Shown piece after piece: positions 40,085-52,100 of a DNA stretch of 64,000 nt. Under the pieces are notes generated by a model. The model was not told the DNA's origin, did no database searches, and saw nothing but the letters and a program-made list of their open reading frames with translations. Numbering within the stretch: position 1 is the stretch's first letter; each line of letters begins with the position of its first letter. The DNA is taken from NCBI GenBank assembly GCA_023105745.1, contig JALGQZ010000003.1, positions 43,610,185-43,674,184 on the forward strand, read 5' to 3'. The position numbers and the translations under genes are program-made. This DNA comes from Austropuccinia psidii. Its lineage: Eukaryota; Basidiomycota; Pucciniomycetes; Pucciniales; Sphaerophragmiaceae.

Positions 40085-41410
40085 CAGATCTCCATCCTAA
40101 GTGTCATTTGAATTTACATGTGAGGCTTTTTTAATCTTCAATTTCTTAGATTTTCTCACATTAACTTATTTTCTTTGTCATATTATTCTCAAAATTACTA
40201 TCAAGGGGATGATAAAAGTGTTGAGAAAGAAAGTAAAAATTATTTTAAAAGAATATTCAAAGATATGGAGGAAGATGTTTTTCAAAGACCAATAGCAAAA
40301 ATCACCCCAATTATTCAAAATTGTCAATATTTTTTTACTGAAAAAAGTACCTTTTGATCAACTTCCCAAGAGTCAAGAGGATCAATAATACTATGAAGAC
40401 CCACTTTAATGCAGAAATATCTTTGGAAGACCTCAAGGAGCCAAAAATTAGAATTAAAATCAAAATAAAAAAGATCCCACAATATTTGAAATAATTGAAA
40501 TTGTATCCAAGAGAAAATGAAGACCTCCATCAAAAGTGGCCAGCACAAAAATTTCAAGATCACAGTAAATTTCCCCCTTTCAAATTATGGAAGTGGATTA
40601 ATTTGAAGATTCTGAGGACACGGTATCCAAATAAATCACTTAATCAGATTCACAACCCTAAGCAGCTGAATTTAATGAATATTTAAAGTCGGGAGTAACC
40701 CTGAGAAGGTACAGATAATTAGCCAAGAGTAGCAGAACTTCACAAAGAAATTCCCACAAGCCTGTAACAACTTTGAATATTTATGATTAATTTACTTAAC
40801 CTGTGAGAATTTCCAAAGCAGATATTACACAACTGATGAATGATTCAAGCTCTTTGTGATTTGTGGATTTGTTTTAATGTAGGTTTTTTTGTTTATTTTA
40901 ATATTTATTAATTTTTTTGACCCATTTTTATTAGGTACTTGGCTCAGAATATTTTGAAATACACCTTCAATCCCATCAATGTCCAGAGTGATGGAAACTG
41001 TGGCTATAGAAAATTATCCAATTAAATTTACAAGACTCAAGATAAATTGCTGATTGCAGAGGTGACTTGGCTGAAGCTGTTCAAAAAAATCACAGCCTTA
41101 ATGAATACATGAACACTTTGGTACCCTCAGTATCCTCTTATTTGGACAGAATTGAGTGGTATGAACATGTTGGCCAGGATAAAAAGAGAAAATGGATGTC
41201 CATTCCTGATATAGGGAATCCAATTGAAAATAAGTATCAAAGGCCAGTTTTCTTTTATTCAACATTTCATTTCTTCTATATTTTCCCTTATTTCTGTCCT
41301 CCAAATGACAATCCACCCATTTTCATCTGTTTTTTGGATAGCTGTTCTCTTTTTGTTGCATTGGACATCATCATTTCTAAAGTTTACCCTGTCCCCAATT
41401 TCTGTTAATT
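40085..41410 (+). pseudogene. MULE B linker, zinc knuckle and OTU remnants
   Basis: It resumes the MULE frame right after the solo LTR: an acidic linker, GRPQGAKN near 40424 (DNA nearly identical to copy A), a damaged zinc knuckle (CENF...YYTT) near 40800-40850, then after a TTTTTATTAG acceptor an OTU domain with SDGNCGYRKL (catalytic Cys kept). The frame at 41067-41408 continues with PSVSSYLDRIEWYEHVG and ends DSCSLFVALDIII. The catalytic histidine of copy A is leucine here (codon 41349-41351), so this copy cannot be an active protease. Confidence 0.72.
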
Positions 41411-42021
41411 GGGAGTTTCATGCCCAACCACAAGCCCTGGGATGGGAAGATAAATTTAAGAAACAAAGGATTTTATATTTGTCCAATTTTCCTCCCACTA
41501 TCAAAAAATCCCACAATTTTAAAGTTTTATTCAGATATGCCAAATATCCCCCTCCTCAGTCATAATTATTACTTAAATTCTACATCAGTCACTCTTTTTC
41601 ATCAAAATAATGACACTTTTTTACTTCCAAATGATCATATTACAAACATGAAAAAAAATATTGGAAGAAAACACAAGTTTTTGGTCCTTAACTTGTCCCA
41701 CCCAAAAGAATTCCCAAAATCATTGGCTTATGAGTTTTTATTCTTAATATTCTCCTCTTTATTTTGAGAAAAATTATGTAAATTCATAAGTGGGAGTATT
41801 TTCAATGAATTTTTTTAAAAAAAATGACGTATTTGGAGAAATTTGGAAAAAAAAGAAACAAAAATATTTGAGGATCTTGACATCCCATGTTGGAAAATAT
41901 ATGGCAAAAAAAAATTAAAAAAATCCTCAAAATTAAGCCTGAGGAATTTTTTTAAAAAATTTAGGTCACTTAAATTAATTTACTAAAACCTTATGTGCTT
42001 TTACCAGCACCCTAAATAAGA

Positions 42022-43500
42022 AAAATAAATAAAAAATTAGAAATAATAAAAATGTATGAAATTGGAAGATTCATATAAAACCTCATGTGCTTATAGATTT
42101 TCTTTTGTGCAAGTTTTAATCTTTTTCTTTGAAAGTTAAATTTTATAATACTTTCAATTTTAAAATTCAAAAAAATTTTTTTTTTTTTAGTTTTCATAAT
42201 TTTCTATATATTTTTCTAAATAAATAAATAAATTTTTATTCATTAAATTTAATTTTTATCATCAATTTCTTTAATTTAAGTTGAAGATTATACTTGACTA
42301 TAATACAACTTTTAAGAATTACTTTTCTAAAAAAAAGAAGACAAAAACAGAAATCTTTTCAAAATGAATTTCTTTTATTTGAATACATGTATACATTTCA
42401 AAAAAAAAAAGTAGTTTTTGAGTAAATCTTTGTTGTCTTCTAAAAATAAATATTAAATTTTCTTCTCTTTTTTCTCATCAAAATCCAATAGAAAAAAAAA
42501 TTAATTGATTTTTTCTTTTTAAATTTGATAAAAAAATAAAACATATCTTTTTTTTAATTAAAATTAAAATAAAAATTTAAAAAATAAAAAAATTAATAGA
42601 AAAATATATTCTTAATAACTTTGAATTGATAAAGAGAAAACTTCAAAACTTTAATATTATTTTACTTTTTTCATAGGAATTATATTTTAATTAAATTCAA
42701 TTTAATTTAATGACTTTTTTTTTCTTCAAAAGATCAAAATTTAATTATTTATTGAAAATTCAAGAGTTTTTTTTTAAATAAACAAATAAATAAATAAATA
42801 TTTTTCAAAAAAAAAAAAACATAAAAGAAAATAAAATAAAATAAAATAATTTCAATAATAAAGTTGATTTCAAAAATGATAATATTATAATTAATCTTTA
42901 ATCAAATTTTCAAATAATATAATGACTATTATTATTGTTATTAGTTAAATCAAAACTTATTCAAAAATTTAAAATTTAATTAGAAATAAAAATCTAATTT
43001 CTTTTTTTTTTTTTTGGAATATTTAAAATTAATTTATAAGACTTAAACTTATAATCATAATTTATATTTATAAATAATTCAATTCTATATTTAAATATTA
43101 AAAAAAAGAAAAAAAATAATTAAATTAAAAATTAAAAATCAAAAATTTCAAATTTTAAAGATATCAATGAATCTTTAATTCATTTAAAATAAGATTTTAA
43201 TTTTAAAATAGAAAAGAAGATTAATAATTATTAAATGAATTTATCAAAAAAAATACATTTGAAAAAAAATCTTAAAACATCAATAAATAAATAAATAATG
43301 AAATGTTTAAACTTTACTTCATTTAATTCTTTTTAATTTCAATTTTTATACAAAATCTTAATTAGTATAATTTGAAATCAATCTTATATAAATTTAAAAC
43401 ACTTTTTTTTCTCAATCCTAATCTTGTCATACATAAGTAGGATTAACTTTGAAAAATGGAAAGATATGTCATTATATTTGAAGCTTAAAGCTTAGAGTTA
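42022..43500. repeat. Extreme AT tract with simple repeats
   Basis: This stretch is roughly 85-90% A+T, with long A or T runs and short microsatellites: (AAAT)n near 42780-42800 and (AAAAT)n near 42830-42850. No frame of note is present. The composition is more extreme than elsewhere in the window and starts at the MULE B right end. Confidence 0.6.
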
Positions 43501-43632
43501 AGTAATATAATATATTACACCCTTCTAGTATTTTTATTCATAGAATAGGCCACTGATGAGTGCAAAATAGCGGTGGCTTGAAAATTTCAAAGTTTCTTGA
43601 ATTTAACATTAAAAAAACAATGATTTACTTTC

Positions 43633-43890
43633 TTACTTCATCACGCTCTTGTAAGATACTTTGAAATCAGTGTATTTTATCAAAGATAGAAATTCAAAAA
43701 TTATTTTGCTTATCAATTTTCTTTCTTCGGTCTTGTCATTAAATTGTGTTATATTTTTTTGGGTGGGGAATCCTTCAAATAAGAATTCAATACTGATTGG
43801 ATAGAATTTCAAAAACCTTATCCCAGATCTATTATTAATTATCATTGGAAGGACTGAGTCAATCTTTTGTGGATTTCGAGGTGGACGCAT
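43633..43890 (-). CDS. Small hypothetical ORF, doubtful
   Basis: An 85-codon frame with an ATG start and slightly higher GC than the surrounding tract. The translation (start MRPPRNPQKIDSVLPMI) has no domain I recognise, no signal peptide and no membrane segment. It lies about 560 bp beyond the cis-prenyltransferase stop on the same strand. It could be an exon of an unseen gene, 3' flanking sequence, or chance. Confidence 0.2.
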   Translation of the reverse strand: MRPPRNPQKIDSVLPMIINNRSGIRFLKFYPISIEFLFEGFPTQKNITQFNDKTEERKLISKIIFEFLSLIKYTDFKVSYKSVMK

Positions 43891-44039
43891 AACCTATATC
43901 TTGAAGTTTATTATGGAAATTTTTTTCCAACCTTCAATAACCCTTCATTCATAATTATTCGACGATTTTTAAAGATTTAATCATTAACTTCAAAAAAGAA
44001 ATTGCACCAAAGAAAAGTTAAAAGAATATATATATATAA

Positions 44040-44448
44040 TTCTTTATTGCAAAGTGGCTGACTAATCCAAAGTCTTAACCTATGTCTTATAAACCATAAT
44101 GTGGTTAACTGCAAATGTTACTGTTTTGGACCTTTCCATGAAAAACTGAAATCTCATACAAGCAAATGAACGACACATAAATGAAAGAACATCACAATAA
44201 GCTTAACCTAAGCTTCATCAATGGCTTAAACCCTTTTGGCAATGCAATAGTAGAAAGATGCCAAGACAAAAAAAGATATGCTAATTTTATAGACAAATGG
44301 GAATCTATGCTTAAAGATGAGTCGCATCAAGAGAAATTAAGCACCTAGAAATCAAATGCATTGATGGTTTGCTTGATTATGAAATGAAATTGAACAGATC
44401 TACAGGATGCACGATGCATGGAGGGCATGGAAGAAAAGTTCTAGCGAT
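44040..44448 (-). other. 3' UTR of the cis-prenyltransferase gene
   Basis: Between the stop codon and about 44040 the GC content stays above background. On the minus strand an AATAAAG polyadenylation-type signal occurs at about 44047-44041, roughly 400 bp after the stop. The end of the transcript is inferred. Confidence 0.4.
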
Positions 44449-45885
44449 TTAGGAAAAGGGAAACAGATATTTATAAAAAATTTGTTCCGCTTGCCAACCC
44501 AAAAGGATTGGCAAAACATCAACTATGCCGAAATCAGGCCAAAATTTTGAGACAAAATGAACCGAAGTACCAACAATAGCATTTTTGTTGGTTGAATGCT
44601 TATGTTTGGGGCTGATGTTTGGGGATGATGGCGACTTTGGTGAATGGTTGAATGTCGTTTGCCATAGTAAGAAATCTGAGAGCCTAGAAACACCTGATGT
44701 TCTGACCAAAATATCAAGTGGGGGACTATGTGATGTATATAAGTTTTGAGAAAGCGTGTCTACATCAATTGATCTTGTGTTGGGAGCATTATTGATAGTA
44801 TACACAAATCAGGACGAATTCTGGCTTGGTTAATTGAAAGGAGCAAAAAGCATTCTTTGAAACATACAAGGCCGGTTTCTTCAAAAGGGCAGAATCCTGA
44901 AGGGTTCTACAAATGGAGGTAGCCATTTCTTCTTGCGAGGAATATGGAAATGCGACATTTAAACAGCCGCTGGGAAGGAAATCCAGCGAGAAATTAGTCA
45001 AACAATAGGTGTCGCTGAAAGGGCATTTGGTGGAAAAGATGAGAATGGAAGACAGCGAAAATACACACCACTTATTTTGGGCCGTCATTGCTTCCACTTT
45101 TGATACTGCAGCTTGAACATCAGGCGGCAATAAATCTTTACGACCAAGTACGACCACTCGAATTCCATACTGATCTAAAAGCTGTCTGACGGTATCCGTA
45201 CGTCGAAATCAAGTCAGCCAGTGCGATAAATTAGGGTGCAACGTTGTTTGCTTTTGTTCTTTTTCTAGAAAGAAATGAATCCCCAATGAAATGATAAGGA
45301 TGAGTCGGAAGATGCTATACCCTTTTTCGCAAATTTCGACTAGCTTGACCCTTGCTAAGTTCATCAATGCCGAAACCTCATCAGGCGACCTGTTGAAGTT
45401 GCCGATTGCGAAAGCGTAAACCGTGACATTGGGGATGTGCAACCTTAAGAGCAGCTCGAGCAGCTAAAACCAAGCCGATCAAAAAAGAATTCAACAAACC
45501 GTTAATTTTAGATCATGAACATTGCTGATTCGTTTACAAGGTTGGAAGAAATAGGGGATATGTTGATTTGCATACTGCAGATTGTTTCGCTCATGGAGTT
45601 GCTGAGACGTTACTGAATGGAATCTTGGTCGAATATTGAGAGTTAGCTTTTCTACTCAACTCGTTTCAAAGCTTCAAATCCAGCGAGATGACCCTGCTCT
45701 ATTGGCAACCCAGCCGTCCGACTGAACCTCCTGTTCCCGTCCATGATAAAGGCGACATGATTCGGCAACGGACCCAGCCTCAAGCTTTGGATGATCAATG
45801 TCCTCAGGAACGGATAGCAAGAAGCGGGAATGAGTCTCGGCAGGACGGATAGGATCGACTGGATCGAAGGTATTGGAGCCGGCAT
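44449..45885 (-). CDS. RER2: Dehydrodolichyl diphosphate synthase (cis-prenyltransferase, 5 exons)
   Basis: It condenses isopentenyl diphosphate units onto farnesyl diphosphate to make the polyprenyl precursor of dolichol at the ER; in fungi it works with a Nus1-type partner. Exons (minus): 45885-45661, 45463-45321, 45185-45072 (or 45069), 44969-44868, 44773-44449, with introns of 197, 135, about 102 and 94 bp, all GT-AG. The product is about 302 aa. Conserved blocks: [11 protein letters not shown] (43-53, catalytic Asp49), [11 protein letters not shown] (65-75), [27 protein letters not shown], and [19 protein letters not shown] (215-233, substrate-binding Arg219 and Arg225). The C terminus has [16 protein letters not shown]. 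The ATG at 45885 is the first in frame; an upstream frame to 46023 starts only at TTG. RER2 versus SRT1 cannot be decided. A serine/proline/lysine-rich insert at about 238-264 is unusual. Confidence 0.9.
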
Positions 45886-46530
45886 TCTAAGAAATCGGAG
45901 AATCAAACCGACGGATCGTTGACGAAGACGTTCTCTTGTCTCGGTCGGTCTGGCCTGGATCCTGGACGACTGCTGGTTGGCGAGCAGCTGGGCAGCGCCC
46001 AAGGGATCTGATTCCGACAGCAAACGAGATCATCAACCAACATCGCCCTCGGTGACTCGGTGACTCTGGCTCATCTCAAGATCTCACTCACTCCTGACGA
46101 GCCACTCCGTCGATCCATCGATCCAGTCGAGCACGATCCCCAAAGAAGCCAGCTCCAGCTCCTGTGGCCGCCATCGATCGCAACTTCTTTGAGCTCATCT
46201 GAACGAGAAAATTAGCTCGCACATCGACCTCCAAAACGATAGCATTCAGAGGCGAAAAATCGATTCCAGAGACAAAAGTCAGGCTATCTTGATCCTTTGG
46301 CGTCGGATCAGTGCAAGTCAGATGGAAAGCTGACTTCCTTCTCGAGTCTAAAGCGATATCGATTCCTCAATTTACACCGTGCCGAGAATTTGTCACAGTG
46401 GGCTTTTCCAAGTTTGAATCGAGTTCAATACTATAATTTCTGGAATTTCCCCAAGCAAAATGCTCAAAATCTAGCGTCTAACTCGCTCCGAGTTACTCAA
46501 AAAATGTGAGGAAGATTTTTCTCAATTCCG
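45886..46530 (-). promoter_or_regulatory. Upstream region of the cis-prenyltransferase gene
   Basis: A GC-rich island like that of PRP18. The minus-strand frame stays open from 45885 up to an in-frame stop near 46032 without an ATG, so it is probably 5' UTR, or an exon if an unseen upstream exon supplies the start. A plus-strand frame (46297-46509, TTG start only) shares the island and could be divergent 5' sequence; it has no known domain. Confidence 0.45.
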
Positions 46531-47696
46531 TCATCTAGACATCTGAGGTGGTTTTATAGACTTTGTTGGTTGCAAGACTTTCAACTTGCAAAAACAATGG
46601 CGTTTCGAAAAATGTGTTGATGTAAATTGCGAAATGAAGATCTCGTTTTGGAGAAACTGGAATTATCACAGATAGAAGTCTGGGTGGCAACAATCCATAC
46701 TTGATCCAATTAACCCTTCGCTTGGTAAAAATTGCATCTTTCTTCTCTGATAGCATTTACATGACACCATTTGATCTCCCTCAGGCATGACTTTGCAGAA
46801 ATGGAAAGAAATAAATCCATAATGGCACTGAAAGGTATAAAACAAGACTTCCTACTAAGGTGTCAATCTTGACAAATCCCAAATTAAAAATCCACAGTTT
46901 GTTGGTCTTGAAATCTTGATTAGAAAACCCAGTGTTTTGTAAATACTGCTCCTCAGAAGTGGTGGTATTTCTTGGTACCAAATTCTTCTTTCTAAAGCCA
47001 AAAGCACGCCTTTTCATGACACATCACTCACTCAAGACATTCAGACTAGTTTTACTATGCATTGATATATATGAATTAGCACAGGGAGCTTTAAGAAAAA
47101 GAAACTTGAGAAATACAAAGATGTTATTCATAATACTTGGTAAGTAGATTTTTGGAAAAATATCCTTGAATTCTTGCATCAATTGACAAATAATAAATTG
47201 AAATTTTAGATTTTTTATAATAACAAAGCCTTCAATTAAAGTAATGGAGAAAAGGATATAATAGCTTGGAATCTTGCTTGAGCTATGGATAGTGGCATTG
47301 ATCAAGGGCTTGAAGATGACATAAGGATTCTTAATGCAATTTAGAAAAATCACTATCTGACTCTCAGAAAGGTTGTTTCACCCCCATATGTATGTAAGTC
47401 AAGTGATTTAGAAAGATTTCCAGAAACAAAGTTCAAGCAGTTAAATCACACCATCTGCAGCTTTTTTCTTGCTTTTCTAGAGCTTATTAACAAAAATTCT
47501 GTTTTCCATGGCAAATCAAACTTCAAAAAAGGTACCCATTAATTCAATTGGCGGTTTCTTTAGCATGAATTGTATTCAATAAGAATTTTGCATCAATTAG
47601 AAAGATAGGTCAGATATTTGGAATAAGTCATGGAGCTATAGTTTTATATACAAGATAGGTCATTTTGATCTTCATAAAAATGAAAAAAACAATACA
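46531..47696. other. Spacer left of solo LTR F, no gene supported
   Basis: Several short frames on both strands, e.g. 46781-47017 minus, have no domain. The composition is less AT-rich than other spacers, so an unrecognised gene fragment is possible, but nothing can be named. Confidence 0.4.
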
Positions 47697-47701
47697 TCAA
47701 G
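47697..47701 (+). repeat. Target duplication TCAAG, left of solo LTR F
   Basis: TCAAG directly before TGTCAG; the same five bases follow the LTR at 49138. Confidence 0.85.
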
Positions 47702-49137
47702 TGTCAGCCTGTGACTCAAAACCAGAGCACAAGCATGACAGCCAAATACCATAAACCAATGGTAAAGCCAAGATACCACCAAAACATGGAGCTGAGCCAA
47801 ATCAAATCAAAAGGTATCAAAAGAAAGAGGAAACCCATCACTTTCCAAATACACAAGTCCCACCATCATAGGACAAGGAATAACAAAGTTATTCCTGCTC
47901 AAAATTGTTGCTGAGCATAAACCTTATTTGCCACCTCTCATCTGAAAGCCAGCGGAAGAGGCTTAACCCCATCAAATGGGAATTCAAATTGAAGCTCTAA
48001 GTCAGGGCTATCCAATGGTACTAGCCAAATCGAGCTAGCACCAGAACTACAGGAGTTATGGCCAAAATATGGTCAAATAAGGGTCAACAAAGTATTCACC
48101 TCTCATCTAAATTCTACAGTTTTAGTGTGAGATACCTAAAGTGGGGTATTTTTGGAAATATAACAATTAGGGCTATCTGATGGTGCCATTCATTTCCCCA
48201 TATCTCATCTAGAACAAAAGTTATGGGGCAAACAAGCTTCATAGAGATTTTAAGCAAGTCATACATATGTACAAAAATCTTGTACATGGCATAACTTTGC
48301 CATATTCAATGATAGCCATATCAAATGAGGTCCCATTGTGTAGATCTCATCCAGGGCTACACAATGAACCAAATTTGAGCTTGATATCTCAAAAATTGAC
48401 AAATTCATGGCAGTTTTAAGTTCAAAATCCCACAGTTAGACCAATACAGCCTTACTGTGGGATAATCTGCCATAACTATTATTATGAGGTGTCAAATAGA
48501 TTAAGAAGCTTTTTTATACTTCAATACCTCATAGTTTGTTCAATACTGGGGTCCTTTACAGGTTCTGTACAGAATTCTACGCATAATACATGTCAGAAGA
48601 GGGCTTTGTGGTCCCCAGATGAAAATTTTCACCCTTTATTTGTGAAAACTGCCCAGATGTGGTTTCAAAACCACATCTGAGCCAAATATAGGCTATAAAG
48701 GCCTTGTGAAAACCACAAGCCAGTCCTTGGAAGTGAAAAATCTTCACTTCCTCTATGTGGAAAGGTCTAGAAGACTTTTTCACCCAGGTTTAGGATAAAA
48801 AGGGGCCTTTTCTCCACCAGAAAAGGGTTCCTAATCTTTCTCTTGAATTCCTATGTAGTAAAACTGTAAAAAATAGCTATACTCTTGGAAAATAATCAGG
48901 TTATACTTTGAATTTTAGTATTTTAGCTCCTATTATAGTAACCCAACTGGTAAGACTGCACCCAGTGCTTTCAACAGTGCTCACCACCACTATTTTATAA
49001 TAGTAAAGCCCTTATTACTTTTTTTTAAACTTCTATTGTCTATAATCCAACCTCTTTCAATTAACTTTACTGTGTCACAGTCATATTTAAAGTTGTAAAT
49101 AGCCTTATTACACCTTCATCATAGACTCAGCCTGACA
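47702..49137 (+). mobile_element. Solo LTR F (1436 bp)
   Basis: It begins TGTCAGCCTG and ends CAGCCTGACA, whose reverse complement TGTCAGGCTG matches in 9 of 10 bases. It is flanked by perfect TCAAG duplications. There is no internal coding region. A TATA-like GATAAAAAGGGGCC lies at 48794-48807, followed by an initiator-like pyrimidine stretch, so U3 is about 1.1 kb and R-U5 about 0.34 kb. The start TGTCAGCCTGTGA resembles TGTGAGCCTGTGA of solo LTR D, hinting at a distant relationship. The intact ends and perfect duplication suggest a younger insertion than the other LTRs. Confidence 0.88.
48794..48801 (+). promoter_or_regulatory. TATA-like box of solo LTR F
   Basis: GATAAAAA followed by GGGGCC, placed about 340 bp before the LTR end. 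It could drive transcription rightward out of the LTR. Confidence 0.45.
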
Positions 49138-49142
49138 TCAAG
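49138..49142 (+). repeat. Target duplication TCAAG, right of solo LTR F
   Basis: Identical to 47697-47701. Confidence 0.85.
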
Positions 49143-52100
49143 TGGCCAACATCTCAAGAAATGATTGTCTTCTCACAGGTAATTCAAGCTGGGGGCTTTC
49201 CAGAATGTGTAGGGCTTATTGAGGTTAGTCTCATTAACCTAGAGCCTCAGCCTTTTAAAGATAGGCAGAAATTGTTTGATCATAAAGGCAGATTTTGTTT
49301 CTTTATTTTTTACATGATTTCTCCAATATCACTTAGCTTTTATGGAAATTAAATTTCAATACAGTTGGTATGTAATATCAATAGAAAGTTCCAGTCCATT
49401 CAAATTGGAATTACTGGCTTGGTTTAAAACTTAAATAAATAGCAACACATGAAGATATATACAAATCAAGAAATCTTTAAAAAAATATATATCTCTTAGC
49501 TGATTTGACATATGCAAACTCTGAAGCCATGGGTCCTTCATAAAAAGTAAAGGTATGACAACACAATGAGAATATGAATTTAAGTTACTTACTTGTGGTT
49601 TATTGAGTACAAACAGAGAATTATATCATAGTTCTCAAACAAAAAGGATTCCCCCCTGTGAGCAATGGGGGACAATGGTGAAGAGCATATTTTTGTTTAT
49701 TAGGATACTTGCTATATTACTCTTCATAATAACCTAACAAAAACCCAAAATCAGTTAGAAAGAATTCTTTTATGAAAATTAACCACCATTAATTCAAAAA
49801 ATACCTCATATTTTGAGTAATTTACATAAAAATTTTATTTCTCAAAAAATCAAACCTTTGGAGCTAAAATTTTATAAAAATTTACATTTAATTTATTTTA
49901 TATCTTATGTTGAGTTTTTCAAGTCTATTCTTATTACAAAATATCATTTATAAAATAGATTATTTTAAATAAAATATATTATGCATCATGATAAAATAGT
50001 TTCTAGTATAAAGCTAACTATATTTCTTTGGGGAAACTATGATTAATTTTCAAAGCAAGTTTTAATTATAAATGATTTATTATCATGAGCCTTTTTTAAA
50101 GAAAATGGTTATCAAATGGCTAATACTATTTAAATCTTCTTTTAATGTATATAAGAGTAATAAAAATATTAAGTTGACCCAGATTCAGCTTCATGAATAT
50201 GATAAATATCTCTCAAAAATCTTTCACTATAAGAATTTTTTTCCTAATAAAATCTTCCACCTCTTCAAAAGAAACAAAAAAAATCTAGTTGAAACCTTAG
50301 TTGAAAGGCCTAATAATTTGTGAATCCCATCATTTATTGAAGGTAAAGATTTATTTTTGTATTTTTTTTATTTCAAAATAATCACAACTATACAATAACA
50401 TCTGAAAAAATAAAATTGAAAGCATTGAGGGGAAAATTCAATTCAGATTTCATGTTTGAAGGACTTCCTCAATTACTTTCCCATTCTTCTTCAATTTTTA
50501 AAGTCAACTTTAAAAGTAAAAAAAGTTAGATTATTAACAAAGTTGATTGAATCAAAAAAAGTTGTGAAAGTTGAAGTTAAAATTAAAATTAATTATAGTT
50601 AAGAGATATTATTTTTAAAAAATTAATTCTTTGTATTTCAAATAATTTGATTTATTCTTAATTTTAATTAAAAAAAATTCTAATTAAGATTTTTGAACCT
50701 TTTATCCAAGAATTTTTCTTAATGATCAAAATTTTATCTTAATTCTTGAGAAAATTATTTCAAAAAAAATAATTAATGTTTAGGATTTTGAATAATTTTA
50801 TTAATTCTTAATTTAAATCAAAAAAATTCTGATTAAATTTTTTGAACCTTTTATCCAAAAATATTTCTTAATGATCAAAATTTTATCTTGATTTTCTAGA
50901 AAATCTTCAATATATTTTTGTATCTTTGATATCATACCATATCTAAATATTATTCCATATTTTTCTAAGGGATTTATTCATATTAATAAATAAATAAATC
51001 CTGAAATTAGTGCACCATTAATTTGTATATTTGAGAGAAATTTTGTTTATTTAAAGGCTAAATACTAATAAATTGAGACATTAATTCAAAATCTGATGAA
51101 ATTTCCAAAGAAAGTATCAAGTGAATTAGAGAATTAATATTTTTATCTTTATAATTTGAGCCAAGAAGCTTATTTCTTATTCAATCAATAGTTTGTGTTA
51201 TAATTATTTTTCCATAATGATTTATTGATGAAACGGTTGGTAAAATAACTGGGACATCTAATTGTGATGTTTTTGATTAATAAATACTATTTTTCTTACA
51301 TTTTTAAATATTTAAATTAAAAGGTTTCATTTTTTGTATTCTTTGAATTGATTCTTTTTTCTTTATATTTCTTATAAGTATTTTATCTAGGTCAGAAATA
51401 TTCATATTTGAATATTAGGAACAAAAGGTAATAGGGAAAAAAAGGTACCTAGATGCAAAAATCAAAATCGAGCGTTAACAATATAAATATTAAGGGGTGA
51501 ATATTAATGAATAGGGAGAATTTATTTACTAAAAGGCTATAGATAGTATCGATTAAAAACCAATAGATGTAAGACCTCTGTTTGAAAGAAGTATATTGCT
51601 TCAGGACTCCTCAAAGGTATTCTTAACATCAGTTGATGATGGTTCCAGAAGATGATATAAATTGATGATATTGATGACTCTTACTCAATAATTTAGTATA
51701 AGAGCTTTATTAGGTATTTTTCTGATCCTTAAAAATAAAATTTAAGCTATTAAAGCTAAATGTTTCAAATATCCACAAATACAAATAATAAAATGAAAGA
51801 ATTAGGTAAAATAATTCCCAGATTAAAAAATTAATTCATTTTAATCTGAATAAGAGGAAGCTAAAATTAATTGATATAATGAAGTGATGACTGAACTATA
51901 TTTCCCTGATATCAAACACCTTAAAAAGACCTAATATCAAATAATAATAAAAAAATGATTAATATCTTTCTAAAACTACAATTCTTCTTTAGAGAAACTT
52001 GGACACAGCTCAAGCTAACACTGTGCTGATTGAAAAAAATTAACCAAAAGTCTTGTTTTATTATACTTAAAAATCAAATTATTCCTCAAATAATTTCTCA

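Larger units (their letters stand above)
36081..42012 (+). mobile_element. Second MULE copy (MULE B), interrupted by a solo LTR
   Basis: Collinear with MULE A from the leader (ACCTTCCCTCTTCT near 36200) to the right TIR, whose last bases TACCAGCACCC end at 42012. The left TIR was not found, so the start is approximate and probably truncated or heavily mutated. A 2156-bp LTR at 37897-40052 separates the transposase from the linker and OTU parts. Without it the copy would be about 3.8 kb, close to MULE A. The bases after the right end are TAAATAAGA; no matching 9-mer precedes the recognised left part. Confidence 0.75.

Noticed and set aside
43549..43577. CTGATGAG...GAAA, resembling a hammerhead ribozyme core
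   Set aside because: The sequence has a 7-bp GCCACTG/CGGTGGC stem, but the three hammerhead stems and cleavage triplet cannot be formed around the core.
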